Positions 8,531 through 18,796 of a stretch of DNA of 64,000 nucleotides are shown here, piece by piece. This DNA comes from Celeribacter baekdonensis B30 (lineage in GTDB: Bacteria; Pseudomonadota; Alphaproteobacteria; Rhodobacterales; Rhodobacteraceae). Where the stretch lies: the NCBI RefSeq assembly GCF_000299875.1, contig NZ_AMRK01000001.1, positions 124,001 to 188,000 of the forward strand. The letters run 5' to 3'. The stretch's first letter is position 1, and each line of letters begins with the position of its first letter. The position numbers were made by a program, and so were the translations under genes. Under the pieces are notes generated by a model. The model searched no databases. It saw only the letters and a list, made by a program, of their open reading frames with translations, and was not told where the DNA came from.

Positions 8531-11500
8531 TTAAAGCAGACCGATGGGCCTCCTGAGGTCAAGGGTCAAGGGAAATTCGGGATGCGGGACCTCCGTGACG
8601 GGGGTGTATGTGCCCGGCGCATGACCATAGGGTTCAAACCGCGCCAAACGCCGCGCTTCGGCCTCGTTGCCATTGACCGGGAAGGTGTCGTAGCTACGCC
8701 CGCCCGGATGCGCGACGTGATAGGTACAGCCCGAAAGCGCCCGCCCCGTCCAATCATCATAGATGTCAAAGGTCAGCGGCACGTTGACCGGCAAGACCGG
8801 ATGCAGGGCCTCTGGCGGCTGCCAGGCCTTGAAGCGAACGCCACCGACAGAGGTGCCGGAGGTCGCGGTGCGCGCCATCGGCACGGGGCGCTGGTTGCAC
8901 ATGATGCGGTAGCGATCCTGGTGCAACGTGGTCATTTTGACCTGAAGCCGTTCGACCGAACTGTCGGTGTAGCGCACGGTGCCCCCGATCGCCCCCGTTT
9001 CGCCCAACACATGCCACGGCTCAAGCGCCTGACGGATTTCAAGATGAACGCCCTCGGCCTCAATCTGACCACAAAACGGAAAGCGGAACTCGGCCTGCGC
9101 GACATACCAGTCCGGGTCCAACTCAAACCCGTGCAGTTTGAGATCATTCAGAAGCGACAAAAGATCTTCCCACAGGAAATGCGGCAACATGAACCGATCA
9201 TGCAGCACCGTACCCCAACGCACGGGTTTGCCCTCAACCGGCGCGTTCCAACAACGCGCAATGATGGCGCGTAACAACACCTGTTGCGCAAGGCTCATGC
9301 GCGGATGCGGTGGCATCTCGAAGCCCCGGAATTCGACCAAGCCAAGACGCCCGGTCGGCCCATCTGGGGAGAACAATTTGTCGATACAAATCTCGGCGCG
9401 GTGGGTGTTGCCTGTCACGTCGGTCAACATATTGCGCAGCAGACGATCCACCAACCATGCGGGCGGCACCGCGCCCTCGGTCGGAGGCGTGATCTGCGAT
9501 AGGGCGATTTCAAGTTCATAGAGCGTGTCGTGCCGCGCTTCGTCAATGCGTGGGGCTTGCGAGGTTGGGCCGATGAACAGCCCGGAGAACAGGTAGGACA
9601 GCGCCGGGTGACGTTGCCAGATCAGGATCAGGGATTTGAGCAAATCCGGCCGACGCAGGAAGGGCGAATCCGCAGGCGTGGCCCCGCCCACAACAACGTG
9701 GTTGCCGCCGCCCGTGCCAGTGTGACGCCCGTCGATCATGAATTTATCCGCGCCCAGACGCGACAACCGCGCCTCGTCATAGATCGCTTCCGTGGTGGCA
9801 ACACAATCGTCCCAGCTATGCGCCGGGTGAATATTCACCTCAATCACGCCGGGATCGGGGGCGACACGGATCACATTCAAACGCGGGTCTTCGGGCGGGG
9901 AATAGCCTTCGACATGGATCGGCAGGCCAAGCTCTTCGGCGGTGTCTTCGGCAGCGGCCAAAAGTTCAAGGTAATCTTCGAGCGCCTCACAGGGCGGCAT
10001 GAACAGGCACAACCGCCCGTCGCGTGGCTCAATCGCAATCGCGGTGCGCACTTCGCTGGTGGATGGATCAATGCCCTGCGCGATAAGCGCCTGACGTTCG
10101 GCCTCTGACGCTTTGGCTTGGCTCACGGGCTGGCTGTGGCCCTCGGATTCCTCAGGCAAAAGATCGGCTTTTTCCTTGGCCTCCTGTGCCGCACGCGCCT
10201 CTTCTTCGGCGGCCAATCGGGTGATTTCGTCCTCCACCCGCTTGCGCCGTTCGGACAGCTTTTCGTGAAAATCCGGCAAAGGCCCGTGATCCATCATCGG
10301 GTCAGAGGGATAGGAATAGGGGAAACTCGCAGGAGGAATATGCGGCAAAGCGCCCAAAGGCAGGCGGAAGCCCACCGGGCTATCACCGGGCACCAAAAAC
10401 AAATGCCCGCGCCGGGTTTGCCACAGCTCCGAAATCCAATTTGACCCGGCTTTTGATTGCCAGCGCTGGATCGGCAGGACATAGCCCGAGGGTTCGGTCA
10501 ACCCACGCTCAAACACCCGCGCATAGCGAGCGCGGTCTTCGGGGTTCTTCAGCTTGCTGTTTTCCGGGTTCACATTGGGCGGCAGCAGGGATTCTTTCAA
10601 AATCCATTCCGCCGGGTCCTCATAGGCAGGTTGGGCGTTGACCGGATCGACGCCAAGGTTTTCGGCGAATTTCTTCATAAACGCCCCGGCCTCTGGCGCC
10701 CCTGCGGGCACAGGCACATCCTCCTTCGCGATCAGGTCCGGGTTTTTCCAAACCGGTTTACCATCGCGCCGCCAATAGAGCGAAAAGGTCCAACGCGGCA
10801 GGCTTTCACCCGGATACCATTTGCCTTGGCCATAATGCAGAAAGCCCCCCGGCGCGAACCGGGTTTGCAGCCGCCGGATCAGCTCATCGGCCAAGGCGCG
10901 CTTTTGCGGCCCCACGGCTTCGGTGTTCCATTCCGCGCTTTCAAAATCATCAATCGACACAAAGGTCGGCTCACCGCCCATGGTCAGGCGCACGTCTCCC
11001 TCTTTCAGCGCTTTATCGACCTTATGACCCAGCGCGTTGAGCCGATCCCATGCCTCATCCGAGAAAGGTTTGGTGATGCGCGGATGTTCAGAGACACGTT
11101 TGACCTCCATTTGGAAATCAAAGCTGACCTCAGGTGCGCCGACCGAGGTGTAGCCACCCGAAATCGGCGCGGCGTTGCGGTAATGCGGAGTGGCGGCCAG
11201 CGGGATATGGCTTTCGCCGGTCAAAAGCCCGGAGGTCGGATCGAGCCCGATCCAGCCTGCGCCGGGGATAAACACTTCGCACCAGGCATGAAGATCGGTG
11301 AAATCATGATCGGTGCCAGAAGGGCCATCGAGCGCCTCGACATCGGGTTTGAGTTGAATGAGATAGCCTGACACAAAGCGCGCGGCCAAGCCCAGATGGC
11401 GCAGCACCTGCACCAACAACCAACTGGAATCGCGACACGAGCCGGAGCGTTTTTCAAGCGTCTCTTCAGGCGTCTGCACCCCCGCTTCCATCCGAATGGT

Positions 11501-11974
11501 GTAATTCACGAAATTGGCGATCTGGGCGTTCAGCCCGACCAGAAAATCCACCGTCCGCATCTTTTTGAGATCGAGCGTGCCGATGAATTGCGCCAAAAGC
11601 GGGCCTTCGGGTTCGGGGGTGCGGTAGATCACAAGATCGTCCCTGAGATCCGCCGGATACTCAAACGGCCACTCTTCGGCCTCTTCTTCGATAAAGAAAT
11701 CGAACGGGTTATAGACGGTCATATCGGCGACAAGATCGACCTCGATTTTGAATTCCCGCACGGGTTCGGGGAACACAAACCGGGTCTGCCAGTTGCCATA
11801 GGGATCTTGTTGGCGATTGACGAAATGATTGGCAGGCGAAACCTTGAGCGAATGCGAAATCACCCGCGTGCGCGAATGTGGCGCGGGACGCAGACGGATG
11901 ATTTGCGGGCCAAGGTCAACATTGCGATCATATTTATAATGGGTGACGTGATGGATGGATGCATAAATCGCCAT
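8531..11974 (-). CDS. Large transglutaminase / DUF2126 putative amidoligase
   Basis: This 1147-residue two-part protein carries a bacterial transglutaminase N domain and core in its first 300 residues, with triad Cys180 (SGSCRDSSW), His229 (DLHAW) and Asp245 (GLDPTSG). The remainder is the DUF2126 region, which Pfam describes as a putative amidoligase. A charged, Glu/Ala/Lys-rich linker around residues 570-630 suggests a coiled or flexible junction. It is the first gene of the operon with the ATP-grasp/alpha-E protein and the small transglutaminase. This trio is a recurrent neighbourhood, often with the proteasome-like Anbu peptidase; no Anbu gene is seen here. The natural substrate is unknown, and modification of a peptide or peptidoglycan-like polymer is an inference. 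Confidence 0.9.
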   Translation of the reverse strand: MAIYASIHHVTHYKYDRNVDLGPQIIRLRPAPHSRTRVISHSLKVSPANHFVNRQQDPYGNWQTRFVFPEPVREFKIEVDLVADMTVYNPFDFFIEEEAEEWPFEYPADLRDDLVIYRTPEPEGPLLAQFIGTLDLKKMRTVDFLVGLNAQIANFVNYTIRMEAGVQTPEETLEKRSGSCRDSSWLLVQVLRHLGLAARFVSGYLIQLKPDVEALDGPSGTDHDFTDLHAWCEVFIPGAGWIGLDPTSGLLTGESHIPLAATPHYRNAAPISGGYTSVGAPEVSFDFQMEVKRVSEHPRITKPFSDEAWDRLNALGHKVDKALKEGDVRLTMGGEPTFVSIDDFESAEWNTEAVGPQKRALADELIRRLQTRFAPGGFLHYGQGKWYPGESLPRWTFSLYWRRDGKPVWKNPDLIAKEDVPVPAGAPEAGAFMKKFAENLGVDPVNAQPAYEDPAEWILKESLLPPNVNPENSKLKNPEDRARYARVFERGLTEPSGYVLPIQRWQSKAGSNWISELWQTRRGHLFLVPGDSPVGFRLPLGALPHIPPASFPYSYPSDPMMDHGPLPDFHEKLSERRKRVEDEITRLAAEEEARAAQEAKEKADLLPEESEGHSQPVSQAKASEAERQALIAQGIDPSTSEVRTAIAIEPRDGRLCLFMPPCEALEDYLELLAAAEDTAEELGLPIHVEGYSPPEDPRLNVIRVAPDPGVIEVNIHPAHSWDDCVATTEAIYDEARLSRLGADKFMIDGRHTGTGGGNHVVVGGATPADSPFLRRPDLLKSLILIWQRHPALSYLFSGLFIGPTSQAPRIDEARHDTLYELEIALSQITPPTEGAVPPAWLVDRLLRNMLTDVTGNTHRAEICIDKLFSPDGPTGRLGLVEFRGFEMPPHPRMSLAQQVLLRAIIARCWNAPVEGKPVRWGTVLHDRFMLPHFLWEDLLSLLNDLKLHGFELDPDWYVAQAEFRFPFCGQIEAEGVHLEIRQALEPWHVLGETGAIGGTVRYTDSSVERLQVKMTTLHQDRYRIMCNQRPVPMARTATSGTSVGGVRFKAWQPPEALHPVLPVNVPLTFDIYDDWTGRALSGCTYHVAHPGGRSYDTFPVNGNEAEARRLARFEPYGHAPGTYTPVTEVPHPEFPLTLDLRRPIGLL

Positions 11975-12121
11975 GGTGTGTTCGCCCTTCGCCCGAATGC
12001 CCGATCCCTATCAGACTATAAGTGCTTCATCCCGGCTTCACGGGCAAAACGCCTTGGGTCGGGATTTGGCGGGGAAAAATAGGGCAAACGATCAATTTTT
12101 CAGCAAACACTGCCCACAACG

Positions 12122-13411
12122 CTATCCTGCAAGAAACGGCATGCTGAGGCCAAAGAACTCCGCCAAAAGCACGAAGTTCAACCCCAGCACCGCAACGGCC
12201 CCAACCCCGGCCAAGAGACGCAGCCCCGGATGGATCACAAACTCGCCCATAATTTCACGGCGCGACACGAAAATGATCAGCGCGATCATCGGCACGGGCA
12301 GAGCGATGGAGAGCACGACTTGCGACATCACCAAAGCATCAGTGGCATTCACGCCTGCGGCAACAACGGCAAAGGCCGGAACCATGGTCACCAAACGGCG
12401 AATCCAAATCGGCACATGAAAATGCAAGAACCCCTGCATGATCATCTGACCCGCCATGGTGCCGACGACCGAGCTTGAAATGCCCGAGGCAATCAAAGAG
12501 GCCAAGAACATGCCCGCCGCAGCCGCACCCAAGAGCGGTGTGAGCGTATGGTAGGCGGTTTCGATTTCGGCCACATCCGAATGCCCCAAGTGAAAGGCAG
12601 AGGCCGCCATCATCACCATCGCCATATTGACCATGCCCGCCACCGCAAGCGCGACCACGACTTCGGTGTTGGAGAATTTCAAAACCCTGCGCCGCTCGGC
12701 GGCATTGCGCACATTGGCACGCGATTGCGTCAGGCCCGAATGCAGGTAGATCGCGTGGGGCATCACAGTGGCCCCGATGATGCCGACCGCAATGGTCAGC
12801 GCCGCCGCATCGGGCAATTCCGGCGTGATCATCCCCATGGCCGCCCCGCCCCAATCAATTGGCGCGATGATGATTTCGGCCAGGTAACACAGGCCAATGA
12901 CACCCACGAGCGCGCCAATGATCAACTCCATCGGACGGAACCCTTTGCCCTCAAAAATCAGGATCGCATAGGTGACGATGGCAGTGATGATCATTCCGAC
13001 CATCAACGGCAGGTCAAACAGGAGCGCCAGTCCGATGGCACCGCCCAAAAACTCGGCCAAATCGGTCGCCATGGCGGCGACTTCGCTGATCGCCCACATG
13101 ATCCAAACCACCGGGCGAGGGAAATTGTCCCGTGACAGTTCGGCCAGGTTTTTTCCGGTCACGATGCCCAGCCGCGCTGAGAGTGCCTGAAACAACATCG
13201 CGATCAGATTGGCCAAAAGCACAACCCACAACAGCGTATAGCCGTAGCCCGCACCGGCTTGGATGTTCGTGGCGTAATTGCCGGGGTCCATATAGGCTAC
13301 CGAGGCGATAATGGCAGGCCCGGCAAACAGCAGGCGCGCACGCCAACCGCCACGGTCCCCGGAGAGAACAGAGGCAATGCCTTGTTTTGTGCGATCTGTG
13401 AGGGAGGGCAT
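12122..13411 (-). CDS. mntH: Nramp-family Mn(II)/divalent metal:proton symporter
   Basis: This 429-residue integral membrane protein with about 11 helices imports manganese (and iron) with protons. The metal-site motif DPGN is at residues 42-45 in the first helix. The second family signature, MPHAIYLHSG, is in helix 6 and carries the Met and His ligands. Its divergent neighbour is an MntR/DtxR-type repressor. A palindrome matching the MntR-box layout lies 33 bp upstream of the start codon, so repression by MntR-Mn is likely. The length and start fit the family. Confidence 0.95.
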   Translation of the reverse strand: MPSLTDRTKQGIASVLSGDRGGWRARLLFAGPAIIASVAYMDPGNYATNIQAGAGYGYTLLWVVLLANLIAMLFQALSARLGIVTGKNLAELSRDNFPRPVVWIMWAISEVAAMATDLAEFLGGAIGLALLFDLPLMVGMIITAIVTYAILIFEGKGFRPMELIIGALVGVIGLCYLAEIIIAPIDWGGAAMGMITPELPDAAALTIAVGIIGATVMPHAIYLHSGLTQSRANVRNAAERRRVLKFSNTEVVVALAVAGMVNMAMVMMAASAFHLGHSDVAEIETAYHTLTPLLGAAAAGMFLASLIASGISSSVVGTMAGQMIMQGFLHFHVPIWIRRLVTMVPAFAVVAAGVNATDALVMSQVVLSIALPVPMIALIIFVSRREIMGEFVIHPGLRLLAGVGAVAVLGLNFVLLAEFFGLSMPFLAG

Positions 13412-13444
13412 GAACGCGCCTTACAAATAAATGTCACGCCGATT

Positions 13445-13460
13445 TATAGCCATCGCTATA
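13445..13460. promoter_or_regulatory. MntR-box-like operator
   Basis: TATAGC-CATC-GCTATA is a perfect 6-bp inverted repeat with a 4-bp spacer, in the mntH-mntR divergent promoter. Its ATAGC-N4-GCTAT core matches the layout of the E. coli MntR box. It lies 33 bp upstream of mntH and 138 bp upstream of mntR. A lone half-site (GGCTATA) is near 13562. Confidence 0.7.
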
Positions 13461-13598
13461 CTTATTGCAACAGTAAATCTGACCTGAATAGCGACACCCT
13501 CTGATATAAGCCCGCGTACCTTTGCCACACAATCTAAATGCTGGTGAAAAAGTCATCCCTAGGCTATACAGAATTCCCAACAGAACAGGAGCGCCGTT

Positions 13599-14057
13599 AT
13601 GGCCCCATCGCTTTCGACCAATCTTCCGCCAGAACAACAGAGTGCCTCGCAAGCGGATCGCTTCACCCGTGCCCGCGAAGTTCAGGCGGTGGCCCTGTTG
13701 GAGGACTATGTCGAAATGATCGGCGATTTGATCGCTGAGCATGGCGAAGCCCGCGTGGCCGATATTGCCGAGCGCATGGGCGTGGCGCAACCCACGGCCA
13801 CCAAAGCCATCGCCCGGCTGAAACGCGAAGGCTTGGCGACGTCTCGCCCTTATCGCGGGGTGTTTTTGACCGATGACGGCGCGGCCCTGGCGGATCGGGT
13901 ACGGGCACGGCACCGTACGGTTGTGGCCTTGCTCATTGCCGTGGGTGTGCCTGAAACCACCGCCGAACTTGACGCCGAAGGGATCGAACACCACGTCTCC
14001 GAAGGCACTCTGGCAGCGTTTGAGGCGTATCTCGCACAGCAAAATAGGAACAAATAA
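13599..14057 (+). CDS. mntR: Manganese-responsive DtxR-family repressor MntR
   Basis: This 152-residue protein has an N-terminal winged HTH (ADIAERMGVAQPTATKAIARL) followed by a dimerisation domain with the metal-ligand signature AEGIEHHVS. There is no SH3-like third domain, as in MntR rather than DtxR. It should repress mntH when Mn(II) is abundant. AGGAG lies 8 nt before the ATG. It is divergent from mntH, and both share an intergenic region that contains an MntR-box-like palindrome. Confidence 0.93.
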   Translation: MAPSLSTNLPPEQQSASQADRFTRAREVQAVALLEDYVEMIGDLIAEHGEARVADIAERMGVAQPTATKAIARLKREGLATSRPYRGVFLTDDGAALADRVRARHRTVVALLIAVGVPETTAELDAEGIEHHVSEGTLAAFEAYLAQQNRNK

Positions 14058-14133
14058 CGCCCAATGGGGTGGGGATATAAGACACATCCATGGCGGCTGC
14101 GCGTTGGGTTAAAGCGGCAGGCCGTCTCTTGTG

Positions 14134-15051
14134 TCAGACCCGAAACCCCATCACGTTGCGACAAATTTCTCGTGTAAAGACAAGCACCGGGTCCTCGGAC
14201 AAGAAAACCGGCGTGGCAAAATAGACCTTTACGGTCTGCATCTCGTCGAGAATGATCCATTTGACCTTCTCCCCGGCCGCTTCGGCAACCCATTCGGGCA
14301 CGATGGCATACCCGATCCCGGCCCTGACAAGCTCCATGACGGAGGTCGAGCCAGAGACTGTGGTCATGTTTTGCGGCGCTTTGCCCAGTTTCTTGGTGAG
14401 GAAATCAATCCCCCGCGAGCGCAGGGTTTGACCCGGCTCGTAGGTGATAAAATTCTCCTGTTGCAAAGAGGCGAGGTCATTGCTTGAAGCGTAGTCGCGC
14501 GCCCAATGTTGCGGATAGACCAAGGCGAGACGGTATTGCCCCAAAAGAACCTGCGAAATACTGGCATCGCCAAAGAACCGTTCACAGACGCAGGCGTCCA
14601 GTTCGCCGTTGACCATCATCGACGACAGAACCGTGTCGCGCTCAAAAAAATTCAGCTCCATATCGGGATGGGTTTCTTTCACCTGCCTGACAATTTCGGG
14701 AAAGAAAGCATGAAACAGTGCCTGCGGGACACCAAACCGCATCACCGAATGGACATTTCGCAGCAAAAGCGACAGCCGCGCGAAGATCGTGTCAAGTTCC
14801 GCCCCCAATGAAGCGTGAAGCGCGCGCCCCGGGGCCGTCAACACAATCTCGCGCGAGCCTTTTTCGGCCTTCACCAACTGCGTGCCATAAAGCTGCTCAA
14901 GCCGTCGGACATGATTGGCGGCGGATTGGTAGGAAATATTGAGTTCACGCGCCGCACCGGAAAAAGACCCGATTTTTGCAACCAAATGAAAGGTCTGCAA
15001 AAGCGAAATGTCGATTTTTTGAGTCTGCGCGATACGCGGTTTCTCGGACAT
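14134..15051 (-). CDS. LysR-family regulator of the adjacent amino-acid/opine locus
   Basis: This 305-residue LysR protein has its HTH near residues 30-50 (FSGAARELNISYQSAANHV) and a normal co-inducer domain. It is the last gene of the leftward operon (binding protein, permease, ATPase, saccharopine-dehydrogenase-like protein, LysR), beginning 30 nt after the previous stop. Such a position suggests it regulates the operon and possibly the divergent oxidase genes. The inducer is probably the imported substrate or a product of it, but this is inference. Confidence 0.88.
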   Translation of the reverse strand: MSEKPRIAQTQKIDISLLQTFHLVAKIGSFSGAARELNISYQSAANHVRRLEQLYGTQLVKAEKGSREIVLTAPGRALHASLGAELDTIFARLSLLLRNVHSVMRFGVPQALFHAFFPEIVRQVKETHPDMELNFFERDTVLSSMMVNGELDACVCERFFGDASISQVLLGQYRLALVYPQHWARDYASSNDLASLQQENFITYEPGQTLRSRGIDFLTKKLGKAPQNMTTVSGSTSVMELVRAGIGYAIVPEWVAEAAGEKVKWIILDEMQTVKVYFATPVFLSEDPVLVFTREICRNVMGFRV

Positions 15052-15081
15052 GATTTGCTCCCCGGTGAGAGCCTTGCGACC

Positions 15082-16179
15082 CTAGGCGTTGGTGAAGAGG
15101 GCCTTTGAAAAGGCAGAGTTCGAAAGGATCTCAAGTGAAAGATCGCCATGGTGCAACAGACCCTTGCGCGGCGCAAGACCACGCACGAGTATGTCCGCCA
15201 CCGAACAGACATGATACGCCGAAATATGCGCAAGGGCAGACGTCGGAGTCTGCCGCGACAGTGATGACGGTGAGAACAGCCGCGTCTGTGTCCGTTCCTG
15301 CGCACCAACGCAGCAGGTCAGATGCACAATCACCCGATCGTCCTCGATCCGTTCAAGCCCGGTCAAAAGCAGGTTGCGCATAAGATAAAGCCGCTTTGAC
15401 AGGCCCAGATCATCGAGCAGAAAGGAGATGTAATCGAGGTGCCCATGATAGCGCAGCGTCTTAAACGTCAACCCCTTCAAGCGGCCCTCATAGTGCGAGA
15501 CCAAAGCATCCAATGTGCCCGAAGTGGTAAAGGCTTCAAAGGTCTCTCCGGAAATGGTTACGGTTTCGAGGTTGTCGAGCGGCGCCAAGCCGACCACCTT
15601 ACCGTCCGCCAGCGCAGCACAGGGCTGGGTATATTCCGCGATCAACGCCTCAATGTCCCACATATTGCCATAGCCGAGACGATTGGTTTTTTTGGCCGGC
15701 AAAACACCGACATAGGCGGTGATCTCTGCCTCTGGACCACTGCGAGTCACAAGATCGTCCACCATGAGTGAAATCAGCCCCGGCGCAAGACCGCAGCCCG
15801 GCGCGAAGGGCGTTTCCGCCCCTGCGGCGATCTCATACACCGCGCGCAATGCTTTTGGGTCTTCGCACAGGTCCAAATACACGCAACCCGCCGCGCGCGC
15901 GGCTTGTGCCGCGCTGGGCACAACGGAGGGCGGCGCAGCGCATATGACTGCCGCCGCCCCCTTGAGAGCCTGCCCCATCCCGTTTAAATCCGTGCCACTG
16001 ACCTGTGCGGCATTGAGGCCCTCCGCTTGCAAAAGACGCACACGGTCGTAGTCGATGTCCAGCACAAGAGGCGAAAAGGCCCGATCCGCGCCAAACACCC
16101 GCGCGATGGCGGTGCCGGAGCGCCCGCCGCCGACAATGACGATTTTGCAGGTTTCAGCGGTCGGCATGGAGCGGGTCAT
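15082..16179 (-). CDS. Saccharopine dehydrogenase-like NAD(P)-binding protein
   Basis: This 365-residue protein has a Rossmann fold with GGGRSGTA (residues 17-24) and a C-terminal domain like those of saccharopine dehydrogenase (LYS9-type) and related imine reductases. These enzymes make or break secondary amines between an amino acid and a keto acid or semialdehyde. It overlaps the ABC ATPase gene by 4 nt (ATGA), so it is translationally coupled to an amino-acid importer. Together with the divergent oxidase and the DapA/DapB-like enzymes this points to metabolism of an N-linked amino acid. The actual substrate cannot be read from the sequence, and a role in lysine biosynthesis is unlikely in this context. 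Confidence 0.8.
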   Translation of the reverse strand: MTRSMPTAETCKIVIVGGGRSGTAIARVFGADRAFSPLVLDIDYDRVRLLQAEGLNAAQVSGTDLNGMGQALKGAAAVICAAPPSVVPSAAQAARAAGCVYLDLCEDPKALRAVYEIAAGAETPFAPGCGLAPGLISLMVDDLVTRSGPEAEITAYVGVLPAKKTNRLGYGNMWDIEALIAEYTQPCAALADGKVVGLAPLDNLETVTISGETFEAFTTSGTLDALVSHYEGRLKGLTFKTLRYHGHLDYISFLLDDLGLSKRLYLMRNLLLTGLERIEDDRVIVHLTCCVGAQERTQTRLFSPSSLSRQTPTSALAHISAYHVCSVADILVRGLAPRKGLLHHGDLSLEILSNSAFSKALFTNA

Positions 16180-16934
16180 GCGTGAAATCGCTGAAGAAAC
16201 TGTTGAAGCCGTTCGGATTGGGGGCTGTGCATCACCTCCTGCGGCGGGCCTTGTTCGGCAATCACACCATTGTCGATAAAAATCACCCGGTCCGCGACAT
16301 CCGCGGCAAAGGCCATTTCATGCGTGACCAACACCATGGTCATCCCGCCTTCGGCCAAATCCCGCACCACCTGCAACACCTCAGACACCAGCTCGGGATC
16401 AAGCGCGCTGGTCACCTCGTCAAACAACATCACATCCGGGCGCATCGCCAGAGAGCGCGCAATCGCCACCCGCTGTTTTTGCCCGCCGGAGAGTTTGCTG
16501 GGATAATAGTTTTCCTTATCGGCAAGACCGACCTTGGCCAAAAGCGCGCGCGCATGAGCTTCGGCCTCAACTTGGCTCTCTTTTAAAACAACCCTTGGAC
16601 CCTTGGTGACATTGTCCAAAACGGTCAAATGGGGAAACAGGTTAAAGTGTTGAAAACACATCCCAACCTTGCGCCGCAATGTGCCCGCTCCAAGCGTTCC
16701 CGCCTTGTCCTTAAACTCTGGCAACACATGGCTACCGCGAAATTTAAACGATCCCGACGTGGGCACTTCCATCATGTTGAGACAACGGATGAAGGTGGAT
16801 TTGCCTGATCCCGACGGGCCGATGATGGCAATCACCTCACCCGGCGTGATGTCCAGATCAATACCTTTGAGCACCTCAAGTTCGCCATAGCTCTTTGTCA
16901 ACGCGCGCACAGAAAGAATAGAAGGCGTGGTCAT
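16176..16934 (-). CDS. Polar amino-acid ABC transporter ATP-binding protein
   Basis: This 252-residue GlnQ/HisP-type ATPase has Walker [10 protein letters not shown], signature [13 protein letters not shown], Walker [12 protein letters not shown] and the H-loop VTHEM. It energises import of an amino acid or opine-like compound. Its gene follows the permease by 20 nt and overlaps the saccharopine-dehydrogenase-like gene. Only one permease gene is present, so the channel is probably a homodimer. Confidence 0.94.
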   Translation of the reverse strand: MTTPSILSVRALTKSYGELEVLKGIDLDITPGEVIAIIGPSGSGKSTFIRCLNMMEVPTSGSFKFRGSHVLPEFKDKAGTLGAGTLRRKVGMCFQHFNLFPHLTVLDNVTKGPRVVLKESQVEAEAHARALLAKVGLADKENYYPSKLSGGQKQRVAIARSLAMRPDVMLFDEVTSALDPELVSEVLQVVRDLAEGGMTMVLVTHEMAFAADVADRVIFIDNGVIAEQGPPQEVMHSPQSERLQQFLQRFHA

Positions 16935-16954
16935 AACAGGGTCCTTTTTGCGGT

Positions 16955-17617
16955 TCAGTCGCTGCGCCGCATACGGCGTTCGAAATAATCGGCGAATTGG
17001 GTGAGCGGGAAAAGCATGGCGAAATACATGATCGCGGCGATCGAATAGCTTTCGAGCGGGCGGTAGGTTTCGCTATTCACGATGTAAGTCATATAGGTCA
17101 GTTCCGCGATGGAAATGGCGTATAGGAGCGATGTGTTTTTGACCTGAATAACCGACTGATTGATGAACGCAGGCAGCATCTTTTTGACCGCTTGCGGCAT
17201 GATGATATGGCGCATCGCCTGGCCGCCAGACATGCCAACCGCCATCGCCGCTTCGCGCTGACCTTTGTCGATTGCATTGATGCCACCCCGAAAGATTTCA
17301 CCGTAAAACGACCCGACATAAAGCGAGAGCGTCGCCAGCCCTGCGATCCAGTTCGGTATGCTGATCCCCAGCAACATCGGCAAAGCATAGTAGGCCCACA
17401 TGATTTGTACGAGCAAAGGCGTGCAGCGAAACACCTCTTGGTAGGTGCGTGCCGCACCGCGCAACAGCCGCCATTTAGACAGTCGGGCAAAGGCGGTCAC
17501 AAGTCCGATGACGATGCCAAAGCCAATCGAGCCGATGGTGTAAAGGAAAGTGGTGAGCAGCCCGTGCCAAAAGAGATCAAAGGACTGAAAGACCGTGTAG
17601 AAGTCCCAGTTATACAT
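16955..17617 (-). CDS. Polar amino-acid ABC transporter permease
   Basis: This 220-residue HisMQ-type permease has about five membrane helices and an EAA-type loop around [20 protein letters not shown]. It forms the inner-membrane channel for the substrate captured by the periplasmic protein encoded just upstream. The ATG at 17617 is preceded by a purine-rich site; an upstream in-frame start would add 12 atypical residues. It is the single permease of this operon. Confidence 0.93.
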   Translation of the reverse strand: MYNWDFYTVFQSFDLFWHGLLTTFLYTIGSIGFGIVIGLVTAFARLSKWRLLRGAARTYQEVFRCTPLLVQIMWAYYALPMLLGISIPNWIAGLATLSLYVGSFYGEIFRGGINAIDKGQREAAMAVGMSGGQAMRHIIMPQAVKKMLPAFINQSVIQVKNTSLLYAISIAELTYMTYIVNSETYRPLESYSIAAIMYFAMLFPLTQFADYFERRMRRSD

Positions 17618-17686
17618 GGAGGTCCTCGAATATAGGTAAGGTCGACGCGCCAAAGAGCGCGCCGAGAGTGAGTGGTGAAGACAGGC

Positions 17687-18520
17687 TTATCCGCCGATGT
17701 CGAACCCTTCAGGCAAATCGTCCAGGGTCACATCAAAGGGGGCAAGGCTTTCAACGATCCATGTTTGGTTGTTCCCAACACGGCGGTTGTAATCGGCCCA
17801 GGCGGAAATAAAGGCTTTCCACGTTTCATCTGTGTCGTAATTCAAACCGATCACAGAGGGCGACGACAGGGTGGGTTTGGGGACATAAACGGTGCCAAGC
17901 GCCGAGTTCTTTTTGGACATGACAACAGAGTTCAACACGGTGTTGATCATCGCGTCCGCTTTGCCCGTGGTGACCGCAATCACCGCCTCATCACGAGATT
18001 TGAACCGAAGAACATTTGCGTTCGGAAGATACTGACGCGCGATATTGTCCTGCGCAGAGCCAAGATCAACCGCGATCGTATAGGCCGGATCGTTCAACTC
18101 CGCCCACCCCTTGTCGGCAAGCGCCGCATTCGGGGAGATGATCACGAAGCTGTTGTAATAGGTCGGGTCAGAGAATGAAATCGCCATCGCGCGTTTCGGC
18201 AAAGCGGTGAGCGCCAAGGCGAGGTCCACTTTGCCCGATTGCACATCAAGGATCGAGTTGCTCCAGCTGCTTTCAACAACTTCCAGCTCCACACCAAGCG
18301 TTTCGGCAATATCACGCGCCATAGACACGGCAAAGCCGCGCCATTCGCCGGTGCGCGGATCTTTCGCAAAATACGGGTCTTCGCTGAGAATCCCCGCCAT
18401 GCGTAACGTACCTCGCTCGCGGATTTCATCAATCTTACTGTCTTGTGCCTGCGCCGAGCCAATCGACACAGCCGTGGCAAGTGCTGCAAGCGTGCCACCA
18501 ATAAAAGCCTTGAGCTTCAT
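17687..18520 (-). CDS. Periplasmic amino-acid (or opine) binding protein
   Basis: This 277-residue family-3 solute-binding protein has a signal peptide of about 26 residues (cleavage near SAQAQ). The mature region begins with the usual RGTLRMAG and contains GFAVSMARDIAE and the FSDPTYYNSF segment that shapes the ligand pocket. AAGGAG precedes the ATG at 18520. It is the first gene of the leftward operon, preceded by a leader with four hairpins (18542-18619). The ligand is not known, though the operon suggests an N-substituted or D-amino acid. Confidence 0.92.
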   Translation of the reverse strand: MKLKAFIGGTLAALATAVSIGSAQAQDSKIDEIRERGTLRMAGILSEDPYFAKDPRTGEWRGFAVSMARDIAETLGVELEVVESSWSNSILDVQSGKVDLALALTALPKRAMAISFSDPTYYNSFVIISPNAALADKGWAELNDPAYTIAVDLGSAQDNIARQYLPNANVLRFKSRDEAVIAVTTGKADAMINTVLNSVVMSKKNSALGTVYVPKPTLSSPSVIGLNYDTDETWKAFISAWADYNRRVGNNQTWIVESLAPFDVTLDDLPEGFDIGG

Positions 18521-18541
18521 TCTGATCTCCTTGTTGGACAA

Positions 18542-18619
18542 GGCAGCTTTTGCGCTGCCACTTCGTTTTGAGAAAACGGCGTTCCCGTGCTTCCTTGCTA
18601 CAAAGCACCCGTTATCGGG
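18542..18619 (-). promoter_or_regulatory. Structured mRNA leader of the amino-acid binding-protein gene
   Basis: Four consecutive hairpins lie just upstream of the binding-protein start: GGCAGC/GCTGCC (18542-18559), CGTTTT/AAAACG (18564-18578), GTGCTT/AAGCAC (18587-18608) and CCCG/CGGG (18608-18619). All lie between an AT-rich, promoter-like stretch and the Shine-Dalgarno site. They could be a riboswitch or a translation-control leader. No known class was recognised. Confidence 0.45.
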
Positions 18620-18796
18620 GCGTCAGGCAATACAAGATCATCCTGCAAATATACAAAATAATTTACATGTCACAGATCATTATCGCGCACACACAGAATT
18701 GTTCCAACTTTTTTTGTATCTTAACCGCATATATTTGCATCGAAATCAGGCCCGTAATTGCCCAACCTTGGATCAAACCAAATTGGAGCAACCTTG

